Positions 20,137 through 29,634 of a DNA stretch of 64,000 bases are shown here, piece after piece (position 1 is the stretch's first letter; each line of letters starts with the position of its first letter). The stretch is from Candidatus Streptomyces philanthi. Lineage in GTDB: Bacteria; Actinomycetota; Actinomycetes; Streptomycetales; Streptomycetaceae. The stretch spans positions 1,984,001 to 2,048,000 of the forward strand of contig CP073042.1 of assembly GCA_018114805.1 (NCBI GenBank), in the 5' to 3' direction. A program made the translations under genes and the position numbers. A model generated the notes under the pieces. It had not been told where the DNA came from. It worked only from the letters and a program-made list of their open reading frames with translations, and searched no databases.

Positions 20137-20654
20137 CTAACCCGGTTCGTACTCCCCGTGCGGCGTGGCCCGCTCCGACACCCGCCCAAACGCGGTGCAC
20201 ACGAGTTGAACCACTTCCGGCTCCGTGCGCCACTCGCGGTCCACGACGTCCCCCACCCCGGAGAAGTACGTGAACAGCACCGACTCGCCGTCGAACAGCC
20301 ACAGGTCGGTACCGGGCAAGGGGATGTCGGCGGCCTTCCGGCGGGGCAGCCAGCGAACCGACTCCCCCGCTGCGATGTTGGCGAACGTGATGTCGTGCTC
20401 GTACCTGATGTACTCCGTGACCGGCTCCGACACGATGCGGGCCCGCCGCATGACGACCCCGCGCGCCTTCGCCTCCTCCACCACGTCACGCCATGTTCCC
20501 CACCATTCCGGCAGCCTCGCCGGGTCCCCGTGGTACCGGTGGCCGCACGCCAGCGGGCGAATTCCGTGTCGGCCGGGGTGTAGCTATCGCGCATCTCCAG
20601 ATGCACGGCGGACCGCCGCGCCCTTGAGATCGCGTCACGTACGGGGTGCGTCAC
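20137..20654 (-). pseudogene. DUF6879 family protein, frameshifted
   Basis: Begins MTHPVRDAISRARRSAVHLE, then MRDSYTPADTEFARWR. It loses frame near 20545 and resumes as GHRYHGDPARLPEWWGTW, then ARGVVMRRARIVSEPVTEYI, GESVRWLPRRKAADIPLPG and DLWLFDGESVLF, ending at 20137. This is the typical DUF6879 layout (about 170 residues). Function unknown; members commonly accompany HTH/DUF397 regulators. One frameshift (one base missing) separates the halves; an internal GTG (20484) could yield only the C-terminal part. Confidence 0.7.
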
Positions 20655-20722
20655 CGTTGTCGCCCTCCGGTTGGGGGTGAGTTCAGTCGCTGTGGGTTAC
20701 ATCATCAGGCCGTCAAAGGGAG

Positions 20723-20881
20723 CTATCTAGCCTGTTTCCTGTTGCCGCAAGAAGTCGTCTCGGAGGCGCGAAACGAGCGCACCGATTCCGCTATGCCCCA
20801 CACGGTCGGGCAGGGCCCCTCGTCGCACTCACTGGCGAGTTGCTTGATCGTCACCGGTTGCCCCTTGTCGATTGGCGTCAG
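20723..20881 (-). pseudogene. Small protein remnant upstream of DUF6879 gene
   Basis: In-frame sequence TPIDKGQPVTIKQLASECDE followed by GPCPTVWG resembles the start of short streptomycete proteins encoded next to DUF6879 genes. There is no ATG/GTG at the expected position (the codon is CTG), and the C-terminus after GIAESVRS does not look conserved, suggesting a frameshift. Low confidence. Confidence 0.3.
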
Positions 20882-21175
20882 ACACGATCCTCGCAACCGC
20901 CCAGCGGGCGGGCAAGGCGGCTCAGTTGAGGGAACGGGAAACCGGGAATCTGGCGCGAACGGTGCCTTCCCAGCCCCCGCACCCGCTCGGCCGGGAGCAC
21001 CTGCCGGCCGGCTGACGGCGTCGGCCCGCGCCCCTGCCGGGGGCCAAGGCCGCGCACACCGACTCGGTGGCTGCACGTAGGCTGCGCCTGGTTCAGCCTG
21101 CCGAGGGGGCGGGCGGCGCGTGGGGGGTGCGTTCACCTGATAGGTGCTCGTCATCGTCCGGCGAACCCACCCTAG
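20882..21175. other. Intergenic region
   Basis: About 290 bases between the minus-strand remnant and the DUF6082-type gene. No gene or clear promoter recognised. Confidence 0.3.
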
Positions 21176-21911
21176 GTGGCGCACCGGACCGCCAGGGGTC
21201 TGGCATGGGTCGCCGCCACGGCGGCCGTGCTCGCGGCGCTCCTGTTGTCGCCGTTCGTGCTGGAGGGTGTCTCCGACACCAGGGATGTGGACTGGAACAG
21301 GCTGAGCCAGGTCGGCGCGGCGTACGGGTTCACGTCGGCCGTCGTCTCGGCACTCGCATTGGCCGGTGTCGCCGCCTCGCTGATCACGCAGAACCGGCAG
21401 GCCAGGGCCGAGCAGATCCACGGAATCCGCGGGTACTACCTGGAGCTGGCCCGCCTGGAGCTCGACGACATGGCGCTGTACCAGCCTGTCTGGGGTGACA
21501 CGGACATCGCCGAGGCACACCAGCGAAAGCGCCACGTCTACGCCGACCTGATGATGAACTACGCGTGGATGGGCTACGAGGTCGGGACCATCCCGGAGCC
21601 GCTGCTGCGCGACATGCTGGCCGGGATGTTCACCGGCGAGGCGGGGCGGCACTACTGGGAAAGGGCCCGCGCCTCATGGGCCGCCAGTGCGTCCGGAAGC
21701 CGCGTCGGTCGTCGTTTCCTGGTCGTCGTGGGCGAGGAGCACGCCCGCGCTATCGCCTCCGGGCCGCCCGTACGCACCCCCGGACCCGCCGGACGTGCCT
21801 CCCGCCGGACCGCCCTCCGCATGGCAGACGACGCTCGGCACTCTGGTCGGCCTGGGCACCGGCCTGGCGCTGGGATCGATGCTGCGCGGTCGCGGTCGCA
21901 GCCGACGCTGA
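21176..21911 (+). pseudogene. DUF6082-type membrane protein, frameshifted near C-terminus
   Basis: GTG 21176 gives AHRTARGLAW and a first hydrophobic helix (VAATAAVLAALLLSPFVLE). A second helix follows (FTSAVVSALALAGVAASLI). A soluble part contains GIRGYYLELARLELDDMALY and MMNYAWMGYEVG, the usual family core. A C appears to be missing from the run around 21780. The correct tail resumes one frame over as PPDPPDVPPAGPPSAW, with a final Gly-rich helix LGTLVGLGTGLALGSML and stop 21911. Most of the protein is intact; only the terminal helix is lost. Family and membrane topology are by inspection; function unknown. Confidence 0.6.
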
Positions 21912-22097
21912 ACGCCGGCGAGCAGAGGGGTCACGGCCACGGCGCTCCAGGCGGCACTGATGGCGACGGAGCCACCCCGAAGGATTCCCACTTGTCTCAG
22001 CCCACCCACATGGGAGACGGTAAGCGCTGGTCAGCGGGTGGGCGAGCTACCCGGGGGAGGCGTACGCGGGCGGTCGCGTGCGCGGTGAAGGAGAGGG

Positions 22098-22668
22098 ATG
22101 TTCGCGATATCACTGGGGGACGACGGCGCGGAGCTGCGCCCGCTGGAGCCGTGGAACGCCGAGGAGTGCTTCACCCACATCGACCGCTCCCGCGAGTTCA
22201 TCGGCCGCTACATCGGCCTCGCCGACGCCGCAGCCGACCCGGACTCGGCCCGCGCCTTCCTCCAGTCGTACGCCGACAAGACGGCGGCCGACGGAGATCG
22301 CATCTACGGGATATGGTCTGGAGGGAACGCTGATCGGCGGCGTCCTGTTCCGCGTCTTCGACGCGCAGGCCGGCACCTGTGAGGTGGGCTGCTGGCTGGA
22401 GGAGACCGCCACCGGGCGCGGCCTGGTCACCCGCGCCATCACCGTCCTCGTCGACTGGGCGGTGGACGTACGCGGCATCCACCGCGTCGAATGACAGGCG
22501 GACGCCGCCAACGCGGCCAGCCTCAAGGCCGTGCAGAGGCTCGGCTTCGTACGCGACGCGGTGTTGCGGGGCAGCTTCGCGCGCGGCGGTGGCCGCCGCG
22601 ACGTCGAGGTATGGTCGGTGCTCACCCCGGAGTGGCGCGAGCGCCGTGCCGCGCGGACGCGCGGCTGA
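22098..22668 (+). pseudogene. GNAT-family acetyltransferase (RimJ/RimL-like), broken
   Basis: Starts MFAISLGDDGAELRPLEPWN at ATG 22098. An extra T after GIW (near 22318) shifts the frame; it continues as LEGTLIGGVLFRVFDAQAG, CEVGCWLEETATGRGLVTRA and DWAVDVRGIHRVE. TGA 22492-22494 then replaces the expected Trp before QADAANAASLKAVQRLGF. The acetyl-CoA-binding motif (ATGRGLVTRA) and the N-A-x-S pattern mark it as a protein-N-acetyltransferase-like GNAT. The end at 22668 would give about 189 residues. Two lesions make it non-functional. Confidence 0.8.
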
Positions 22669-22742
22669 ACCGACACCGCTGACCGTCGTACCCCACGGCT
22701 CCCAACCCCGGCTCGGCGCGGCCCTGTTCACGTCCTGTGGCG

Positions 22743-23387
22743 TCAGCCGCCGTCGCCCGCTCCCGGCAGCGGTGGCTGGCCCGGATGGGCGCGGAGCCCG
22801 TCCAGCACGATGGTCAGGTAGCGCCGCCACAGGTCCGACGGGCACTCCCCCGGCAGCGCCATGACGGCGTCGATCATCGCGGCGATTGGCGCGATGTCCG
22901 CCCCCGTGACGCCCTCGCGCAGCGCACCCTGAGCCCCCGCCCGCGCCAGTAGCGTCTCGCAGTGCTGACAGATCTCCGCCCGGACCCGGGCGAGGCCGGA
23001 GCCCTCCAGGGCGCCCTGCCGCATCAACTCGCGCAACCCCCTGTTGTGCACGGCCCGCTCCAGGGCCCGGGACAGAAAGTCGGCCAGGGCGTCGAACGCC
23101 TCCTCCTCGGCCAATGCGTCCCGCGCCCAGGCCGCGATCTCGGCCAACTCCTCGGCGAACACGGCCTCCGCGAGTGCCCCCTTGTCGGCGAACTTCCGAT
23201 AGACCGTGCCGACCCCGAGCCCCGCGTGGTGCGCCACGTCATTGAGCGTGGCCTGCAACCCCCGCACGGCGAAGACCTCGCGCCCGGCCCGCACGATGCG
23301 CTGCCGATTCAGCTCGGCGTCCCGCCGCAACGGCCGCGCCTCGGCCGCCGCCGACGCGCCACCACTCTCCCGACCAGCCTGAGCCAT
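22743..23387 (-). CDS. TetR family transcriptional regulator
   Basis: Intact repressor of about 214 residues. The N-terminal HTH (QRIVRAGREVFAVRGLQATL then LNDVAHHAGLGVGTVYRKF) occupies about residues 30-75, with a TetR_C-type ligand domain after it. ATG 23387 has ggaggg immediately upstream; an upstream ATG at 23426 would add 13 residues but lies inside the operator-like repeats. It is divergent from a broken short-chain dehydrogenase gene with GCGGATA/TATCCGC repeats between them, the classic arrangement of a TetR repressor and its target. The target is now a pseudogene while the repressor is intact. Confidence 0.85.
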   Translation of the reverse strand: MAQAGRESGGASAAAEARPLRRDAELNRQRIVRAGREVFAVRGLQATLNDVAHHAGLGVGTVYRKFADKGALAEAVFAEELAEIAAWARDALAEEEAFDALADFLSRALERAVHNRGLRELMRQGALEGSGLARVRAEICQHCETLLARAGAQGALREGVTGADIAPIAAMIDAVMALPGECPSDLWRRYLTIVLDGLRAHPGQPPLPGAGDGG

Positions 23388-23425
23388 CCCTCCGCCGACG
23401 CACACCCCAACAACTGGATAAAGCA

Positions 23426-23473
23426 TATCCGCTTCGTGGTACGGTCCCGATGAAGCGGATACGAGCTATCCGC
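23426..23473. promoter_or_regulatory. Probable TetR operator (GCGGATA-N5-TATCCGC) with extra half-site
   Basis: A 19-base palindrome, GCGGATA cgagc TATCCGC, lies at 23455-23473. A further TATCCGC half-site sits at 23426-23432, which also pairs as ATCCGCTTC / GAAGCGGAT (23427-23435 and 23452-23460). It lies between the TetR gene and the divergent SDR remnant and overlaps the alternative upstream TetR start. Inferred to be the repressor's own operator. Confidence 0.7.
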
Positions 23474-23556
23474 ATAGTGCACAGGACCGCGCCGTACGCC
23501 GCGCGCACGGCCGACGGGCACCACAGGCCAGGGGAAGGGGAGCCGCGACGCGGACG

Positions 23557-24378
23557 GTGGTCATCAACGGGGGAACGGACGGGCTCGGTAAGGGCTCGCA
23601 TTGCACTACCTACGCCACGGGGCACGGGTCATCGCCGTGGGCAGCACACCAGCCAAGGGCGCGGCCCTACTCGCCGACGCGACGGCTGAGTCGGCCGGCG
23701 ACTGCGCCACCTTCCTCCAGGCCGACCTGACCTCGGTGGCCGCCACGAGCGAACTCGTCGCCCGCATCCAGTCCACGAGCCCCACTGTGGACCAGCTCGT
23801 CCTCTGCGCGCAGCGGTACCGGCTCTTCGGCCCCCGCTCCGTCACCCCCGAGGGCTTCGAGCACGCCTTCGCGCTCGGATACCTCAGTCGCTACGTGCTC
23901 AGTCACGGCCTGCGCACAGCACTGGAGGCCGCGCCGCGCCCGGTCATCCTGAACGTCGGCACGCCCGGCGTCCCGCTGGGCCGCCTGCACCGGGAGGACC
24001 TCCAACTGGACCGCCGTTACGACGGTTTCAAGGCCACGCTGCAGGCGTTCCGCGCCAACGACCTACTCGGCGCGGCGTACCCGTCCCGCTACCCCGACAC
24101 GCTACGTCGGCTACCACCCCGGCGTGGTGTCGACCGGCATGCCGCACCATCTCTCCCCCCCCGCCGTGGCGCGCCCTGACCAGGGCGACGTTCGCCGTGC
24201 TGGCCGCGTCCGTCCCGAAAGCCGTCGCCCCGATGACACACCTCCTGGACGAGCCGCCGGCCGACGCGTTCTCGCGTACCAGAGGAAGCGCCGACTTGCC
24301 GTGACGGGTCGCGCGTTCGACGAGTCGGCGGCAGCGCGCCTCCACGAGGTGACGCGCGAGCTGATCGGGGCGGGGTAG
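23557..24378 (+). pseudogene. Short-chain dehydrogenase/reductase (SDR), multiply frameshifted
   Basis: An NAD(P)-binding start TVVINGGTDGLGKG reads from about 23554. A C is missing near 23595, after which the frame continues HYLRHGARVIAVGSTPAKG, ATSELVARIQSTSPTVDQLV and HGLRTALEAAPRPVILNVG. Further frame changes occur near 24090 (to YVGYHPGVVSTGMPHHLSPP), near 24172 (to LTRATFAVLAASVPKAVAP) and near 24278 (to AYQRKRRLAVTGRAFDESA), ending at TAG 24378. At least four indels are needed. Substrate unknown. It is the likely target of the adjacent TetR regulator. Confidence 0.8.
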
Positions 24379-24387
24379 CACCCCAGA

Positions 24388-24410
24388 GGCCCGCTGATCA
24401 AAAGCGGGCC
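24388..24410. terminator. Hairpin after SDR remnant
   Basis: Stem ggcccgct / agcgggcc with a 7-base loop, directly after the SDR stop and convergent with the DUF397 gene. Moderate stability. Confidence 0.5.
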
Positions 24411-24446
24411 CACCCCGCGCCCCTCTCCGCGCGCCGCGCGTCCTGG

Positions 24447-24647
24447 TCAACCCTGCACGCCGTCGAGGCGGCCGGCCTTAACCGACGAAAGCAGCGCGCG
24501 GAGCGCGGGGCGGGTGGTGGTGATCACCGTGACGGGGTCGGCGCTTTCGCGGAGGTGCGGGGCGCCGACGGGGTCGGTGGCTATCTCCATGCACTGATCG
24601 GAGCCTGGTTCGCTGAAGCTGGATTTGCGCCACGTGAGTGGAGACAT
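24447..24647 (-). CDS. DUF397 domain protein
   Basis: Intact 66-residue protein with the family hallmark at the N-terminus, TWRKSSFSEPGSDQCMEIA, and a C-terminal region DPVTVITTTRPALRALLSSV. DUF397 proteins are small partners of DUF5753/XRE regulators in streptomycetes; some pairs behave like toxin-antitoxin or developmental (WhiJ/AbaA-like) modules. It lies directly after an XRE/DUF5753 gene on the same strand, 12 bases downstream, so the two form an operon. Its partner is broken. Confidence 0.8.
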   Translation of the reverse strand: MSPLTWRKSSFSEPGSDQCMEIATDPVGAPHLRESADPVTVITTTRPALRALLSSVKAGRLDGVQG

Positions 24648-24659
24648 GCACGCGCCTTC

Positions 24660-25551
24660 CTAGAGAAGAGGGTACAAAATCCTTTGGATCAGCCCCAGCG
24701 AGTCCTTCATCGCATGGGCCTCTGGCTGCACTTCAGCGTCTACCGGTGCCAACGCCAGTTCGCTCAGGCTATCGAACCATGTGTGATATCGGAACAGCGA
24801 GTCCGAGTCACCCAGGCGGAGCGACTTCTCGATATGCGGAACGACGACCGTCCCAAGCTCGGGCACTGCGGGATCAAGCAGCGTGAACGGAGTGCCGAAG
24901 GGTAGCGGCCCGTCAAAAGGCAAGATCTGGATCGCAACGTTGGGCAACCGAGACGCCTCAATCAAGCAGAGAAGCTGTCCGCGCATGACCGCTGGGCTTC
25001 CCATGGTCACATGCAAGGCTGCCTCATGGATCACCACATGAAAACGTGGCGGTCGCTCACTGGTGAGCATTTCCTGACGGCGGAGCCGGAACTCGATGCC
25101 CAGATCCTGCTCGTCTTGCGAGGCATTACGTGTAACCACGCTCGAAGGCAGCCGTTGCATACCCCCGGGTCTGGAGGAGCACTGGAATGAAGGTTGAGTC
25201 ATAGGTGCACAACTGCACCGCACCGGCATCGAGTTCGGCAGCATCCAGCAGCACCTGCTTGATGCGTCCTTGGTAGGCAGCCCACCATCCATCCCCTTGC
25301 CGATTCCCCTGCCCCAAGGCCACCAGTGCGTCCACGTAGGTTGAGTTTACACCATCGACCTTCGACGCGAGCGCTCTGAGTCGCTCCGAGGACAGGCCAG
25401 TAGGCCCCGACTCGACCGCGCTGATGTGGCCCTGTCTCATACCCATGACGGCCGCCCCTTCGCCCACGGTCAACCCCGCTCGTTCGCGCAACTTACGCAC
25501 CTCTTCACCGAAGCGGCGCTAACGGTAGGTCGGATTGCTCCTGAGTCCCAA
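24660..25551 (-). pseudogene. XRE-family regulator with DUF5753 (Scr1/WhiJ-like), broken
   Basis: The expected N-terminus GLRSNPTYR-RRFGEEVRKL begins at TTG 25551 behind ggagggg, but TAG at 25521-25519 replaces the Gln between YR and RRFG. From GTG 25500 the HTH reads LRERAGLTVGEGAAVMGM, then QGHISAVESGPTGLS. Near 25130 the frame shifts, and the DUF5753 ligand-like domain resumes as NASQDEQDLGIEFRLRRQEM and ALHVTMGSPAVMRGQLLCLI, then ENL-equivalent regions to 24660. A nonsense mutation plus a frameshift makes it inactive, although an HTH-only fragment from GTG 25500 could still bind DNA. Lower GC than its neighbours. Confidence 0.8.
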
Positions 25552-25652
25552 TTCCCCTCCCCTTTCAACCACCAAGGTTGTACATACCCAACGCTACTCG
25601 CTACCTTGAGCATGGCGCCAGTCACAGCAGGCGCTCAACTGGAGGCTGCCAT

Positions 25653-26051
25653 ATGCGCATGCCTGAACAACCCTGGTCCTACGGCCTGTTCATTCCCCAC
25701 GATCTGCGAGCCGTCGGCGTCGTACGGGCCACGGTGCGCAGCGTGCTGCGGGCCGGGGGTCTCAACTCGCTCAGCGACAAGGCCGAGTTGCTCGCCTCGG
25801 AGCTGGTGACCAACGCGTACCGCAACGCGCGCGCCGACGCGTTCGTCAGCATGGACTGGCGCCCCAGCGACTTCCAGCTGACCGTCTGGGATACGGGGGC
25901 CAGGCTGCCCGTGCCGCGCACGGCGGCGGTCGGTGACGAGTGCGGGCACGGGCTGGCCATCGTGGAGGCGGGCTCCGACGACTGGGGCGTGGAGCGGCAC
26001 GACGGTGGCAAGGCCGTCTGGTTCTCGCTCAAGCCCCCGCACAGCGGATGA
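25653..26051 (+). CDS. ATP-binding protein, RsbW-like histidine-kinase fold
   Basis: Intact 132-residue single-domain HATPase_c protein of the anti-sigma-factor/serine-kinase type abundant in Streptomyces. The N box is DKAELLASELVTNAYRNA, the G1 box LTVWDTGARLPVPR and the G2 box ECGHGLAIVEAGSDDWGVE, with GKAVWFSL at the end. ATG 25653 has ggagg seven bases upstream. The stop overlaps the next gene (ATGA at 26048-26051), so the pair is translationally coupled. Usual role: phosphorylating or sequestering an anti-anti-sigma factor or sigma factor; its partner is not identifiable here. Confidence 0.8.
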   Translation: MRMPEQPWSYGLFIPHDLRAVGVVRATVRSVLRAGGLNSLSDKAELLASELVTNAYRNARADAFVSMDWRPSDFQLTVWDTGARLPVPRTAAVGDECGHGLAIVEAGSDDWGVERHDGGKAVWFSLKPPHSG

Positions 26052-26284
26052 ACGCCGACCCTACCCAGCGGGCGTCCCGCGTCTACGACGGCGACGCGGA
26101 CTGGCTGGACACCTACCGTCGCGCGATCTGCGCCACGCTGGTCAGTGACCCGGAGCGGGCGCGGCGGCTGGACCACCTGCGACAGGTGTTCGCCGAGGCC
26201 GACTGCGTCGAGAACGCCAGGTGGGCCACGGTGCAGGTCGGCGTGTTGCTGGACGCGGCGCATCGGGAGGTCGTAGGCCGGTGA
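26048..26284 (+). CDS. Small conserved protein coupled to ATP-binding protein
   Basis: A 78-residue protein: MNADPTQRASRVYDGDADWL, then DPERARRLDHLRQVFAEADC and ENARWATVQVGVLLDAAHRE. No function recognised. It overlaps the ATP-binding protein gene by four bases. The central P-E-R-A-R-R-L-D block recurs in the broken gene at 27573, showing that the two are paralogues. Acidic and helical; possibly a partner of the kinase-like protein. Confidence 0.6.
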   Translation: MNADPTQRASRVYDGDADWLDTYRRAICATLVSDPERARRLDHLRQVFAEADCVENARWATVQVGVLLDAAHREVVGR

Positions 26285-26413
26285 CGTGACCGGCTCGGGC
26301 CGCCCGAGCCAGCCCCACGGGCCCGGGCGGCCCGAGCCCCGCCGTTAGCCAGCCCCACTCCGGGGCATCCGGGAAGGGTTCTCCCCCGATTCACGAGGCC
26401 CAGGAGGTGCGGC

Positions 26414-27237
26414 ATGGGAACGATGGCTGCGGTACGGGAAGGTCGAGGCGCGGCGCGCAAGGCGGCGAACAGCTCGGCCATGGACGCCGCCGCGCGCTGG
26501 GGGCTGGCCACCCGTGGTGTGCTCTACGTCCTGGTCGGGCAGCTCGCGCTCCGGCTCGCCTTCGGAGACGAACAGGCCGACAACGGCGGCGCGCTACGCG
26601 AGCTGGGCAGACAGCCCTTCGGCGCCTTCCTGATCTGGGCCGTCGGCATCGGCATCGCGGGGCTGGCCCTGTGGCGCCTGTCGGAGGCACTGTTCGGCGC
26701 GGCCGGACGGCCGCAAGGCCCGTAAGCGGGCGATGTCCGCCGGTCGCGCCGTCTTCTACGGGTTCATGGCGTACTCCATGATCTCCTTCGCAATCAAGGA
26801 CCAGGGCAGCGGTTCCAGCGACAAGCGGTCCCGCGACGTGACGGCCGACGCCCTGGGCTGGCCGGCCGGACAGTGGCTGGTGGGCATCGCCGGGCTCGTG
26901 ATCGCGGGTGCCGGCGTCTGGATCTTCGTCCAGGCCGCGCGCCGCTCCTTCCACAAGCACCTCAAGCACGCCCAGATGTCGCGCCGCACCCGGAAGGTGA
27001 TCGACGTGCTGGGCGTGGTCGGCGGGGTGGCCCGCGGCACGCTGTTCGCCGTGGCCGGCGTCTTCGCCGTACGAGCCGCGCTGGACTCCGACGCGAGCCA
27101 GGCCAAGGGCATGGACGACACCCTGCGCAGCTTCGCCGACACCGCGGCCGGCCCGTGGCTGGTCGCGGCGATCGCCGTGGGCCTTGATGCTGTTCGGCGT
27201 CTTCTCGCCGGCCCTTGCGCGCTGGCGCCGGGTGTGA
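26414..27237 (+). pseudogene. DUF1206 membrane protein, frameshifted twice
   Basis: Three repeats of a two-helix unit typify DUF1206. The first (MDAAARWGLATRGVLYVLVG to GIGIAGLALWRLSEALFG) is in frame from ATG 26414. Near 26713 the frame breaks; it resumes as GRKARKRAMSAGRAVFYGFM, AGQWLVGIAGLVIAGAGVW and RKVIDVLGVVGGVARGTLFA. An extra T near 27184 breaks the last helix, which should read GLMLFGVFSPALARWRRV to TGA 27237. Expected length about 270 residues; function unknown. Shine-Dalgarno aggagg at 26402. Confidence 0.75.
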
Positions 27238-27572
27238 GGGGTGCGGGGCTCGTGCCCGGCGGGCCTCGGCCTGGCCGCGCGGCGGGCGAGGGGCGGTCCG
27301 GCCTGGGGTGAGTCGCCCCGGAGGCGGATGGGTGGCGCCGGGCCCCCGAGCAGCTCCGAAGGTGTACGCACACCGCTGATCAGAGACGCACGGTGTCGGT
27401 GCTGAAGCTCATCTTGGGCGAGCCACCCCGGACGAGCGACAAATCTGGCTGTACCGCCTTGGGCCACCTCGCCGATGCGGCAAACTGAGCTTCGGGCGCC
27501 ACGGAGATGCGATGAGCGGACCAGTGGCAGCCCCGCGATCTGCTGCGTTCGGCACGGCGGAGGAACAGCACG

Positions 27573-28101
27573 ATGAGCACTCAGCCCATAGAGCCTCCTG
27601 GCGATGACGAGCCGCTGATCCCGATGCCTCCGCTCACGGAGCAGGCGCTCAGGGTGGCCGTTCGCACCCTGGATCTCGGGGCGCCAGTGCGCCTCGAGGC
27701 GGAGTTCCACGACGCGTGGCAGGAAGCCGTGCAGACAGACAGCACCGTGCCGATGCACACGTTCCTGCACCGCTGGGCGGTCTTCGTAGCCCTCCGGCGC
27801 TACCCGGAGCGCGCACGACGGCTCGATAAGTTGGAGCACGCGGTGGCCGCGGCGGATAACGTCGAGGATGCCCGTCGAGCCTCTTCGCAGCATCGGCGTA
27901 CTGCTCGACCAAGCGCAGCGCGCGGTTGCCTTGGCCTTGAAGCTGACTGATGAGAACAACCGTGTTGATGCCACGCAGACGAGACTTCTGCTGGCCACAG
28001 CCTTAGACGTCGCCCCCAGAGGGCGCCAATGTCGCCAGCAACTGAGGAGGGACACGCCGACCGCAGACGTGACCATGGCAGCTCTCTCAGCCAGCTCATA
28101 G
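27573..28101 (+). pseudogene. Conserved hypothetical protein (paralogue of 26048 gene), frameshifted
   Basis: Begins MSTQPIEPPGDDEPLIPMPP at ATG 27573 and contains YPERARRLDKLEHAVAAADN, matching the PERARRLD block of the small gene at 26048. Near 27875 the frame shifts; the downstream frame EPLRSIGVLLDQAQRAVALA matches the paralogue's QVGVLLDAAHREVV. The original stop is unclear; the second frame is open to 28101. Unknown function. Confidence 0.55.
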
Positions 28102-29574
28102 CGAGGAGTTAGTCACACCCGGCCCGCCACTTCTATGTCTCCTGGGCTACGAGCCAAGGGGTAAGTCGCGGGACTGATCAACCGGCCTACCCTCGCTGAG
28201 ACGCGTGCATACCCGCCGGGAGACCACGACAATCTCCACCTGGCGTTCCTGACATTTGTGCCTACTCAACAACGTCTGCTGATGACCGGGTTAAAGGCCC
28301 AGGCAGTGACTGGGCCACCGCATGGTCTGGAGAGCATCCCGGCCGTACGTAACGAAGCCACGTTCCGCCAGCACCGCGAGCGCGGAGCGCCGCGTCATTG
28401 CCTCGGGCATTGAGCCGGTTGTGACCGCCGAAGCCGGTCTCGCGCAGCTTCGAGGCACGCCACAGCTCGCGCAACCATTCCCATACAAGTCACCCAAATC
28501 AACGCAACACTGCGACCACCCCATCGTCAGAGATCGGCCTGCTGCGTAATAGCAACCACACAGGGGACCTGTGTGGACCTGTGGCACGGTCAGCGGCCTT
28601 GCGCGGGCAGGCGACCCAATCCGGTTTCCAGCGCCATACGCCCCATAGCCTCCGGCAGCGTGCTGCCGTCGAAGACAATGGCCGCGAGCCCATCAGGCAG
28701 CAGTTCGTGCGGCCAGCACTGGCCACGCTCCGGGTGGGAGCACTGGCGAAGCGAGCCCCAGGCCTACCTGGGGACAGTGCTCGGCGTGCCGTCCTCCTCT
28801 ACCCGGTGAGTGGGCAGCATAGCCTCATAGGCCTGGTCATGGAACCATGACGCCGCGCTTGGCTCGAATCGGAAATGTCGGAAAGTTGCAGGTGGCGAAA
28901 GGTAGCGATACAGGAAGTGGGGGGTAGCGAAAGGTGGCGAATCTTTGCGGATGTCAGGTGACCCGGTACGCGAGCTAGAGACTGTCTTCAAGCGGTACCC
29001 CTGGAACTGCAGCACACGTCTCGCAGCGCCTTTCCGGTGTAGCTAGGCCCGCGCCCCGCAAGCCGTGGTGAGTGCAAAACATCGATGCTGCCCGGTCGGC
29101 GCAGCAAAAGATATGAAACATCTACGCCGGCAGTCCGAGTTAGGAGTGAGACGCGCGTCCGACCGTAACGTGCGTTGAGCTGCATGTTTGCTTCCTTCTT
29201 AGGCGACGCTGTCGCCCAATACGCTGCCGCGCCGGCCTGCACAGTCACCCTCGGCGCGGGCAGTGCGCTACGCACGGTCCGGCGGCGCCGACGTCAACGC
29301 CTTGGCCAACATGACGGCGGCCGGAGGGAAGAAGATAGCTAGCAAATTCGTCAATTCGCAGGAGTCTTTCCCATGCCAGTTCCTGAACATGTCACCCGTA
29401 GGACGACAAATAACGTCGCCCGACAGACGACACGCCACAAATTCCCCAAGGCCGAGCAGAATCGCCTTCACGCGTGGCGAGCGCTGTATACGCCTCCACA
29501 GCCTGACGAGATAACCACGGACGAGCGAAGACTCCAGCTTCCTGGTCCCCACTGGTCGCCTGTCGGACATTTCG
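28102..29574. other. Lower-GC region with no defensible gene
   Basis: About 1.5 kb that is visibly less GC-rich than the rest of the window (for example 28860-29170 and 29340-29520). Short frames on both strands give no recognised protein. One minus-strand stretch near 28290-28480 (GGHNRLNARGNDAALRA) hints at a decayed reading frame. Probably a degraded accessory insertion; no transposase, integrase or tRNA is visible. Confidence 0.45.
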
Positions 29575-29634
29575 GCGAAGTACGACCATATCCAGCAGCG
29601 CCTTACGAAGTACGACCACATTCAGGACCGCATG
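29575..29634 (+). repeat. Two-copy 30-bp imperfect repeat at gene start
   Basis: 29575-29604 and 29605-29634 each contain cgaagtacgaccaYatYcag and encode AKYDHIQQRL and TKYDHIQDRM in frame with the following gene. The open frame extends back to a TAA at 29512, so the coding unit may originally have begun upstream of the annotated ATG. Confidence 0.6.

Noticed and set aside
28291..28587. Possible transposase or integrase remnant in the lower-GC region
   Set aside because: No catalytic motif, terminal inverted repeats or target duplication could be found.
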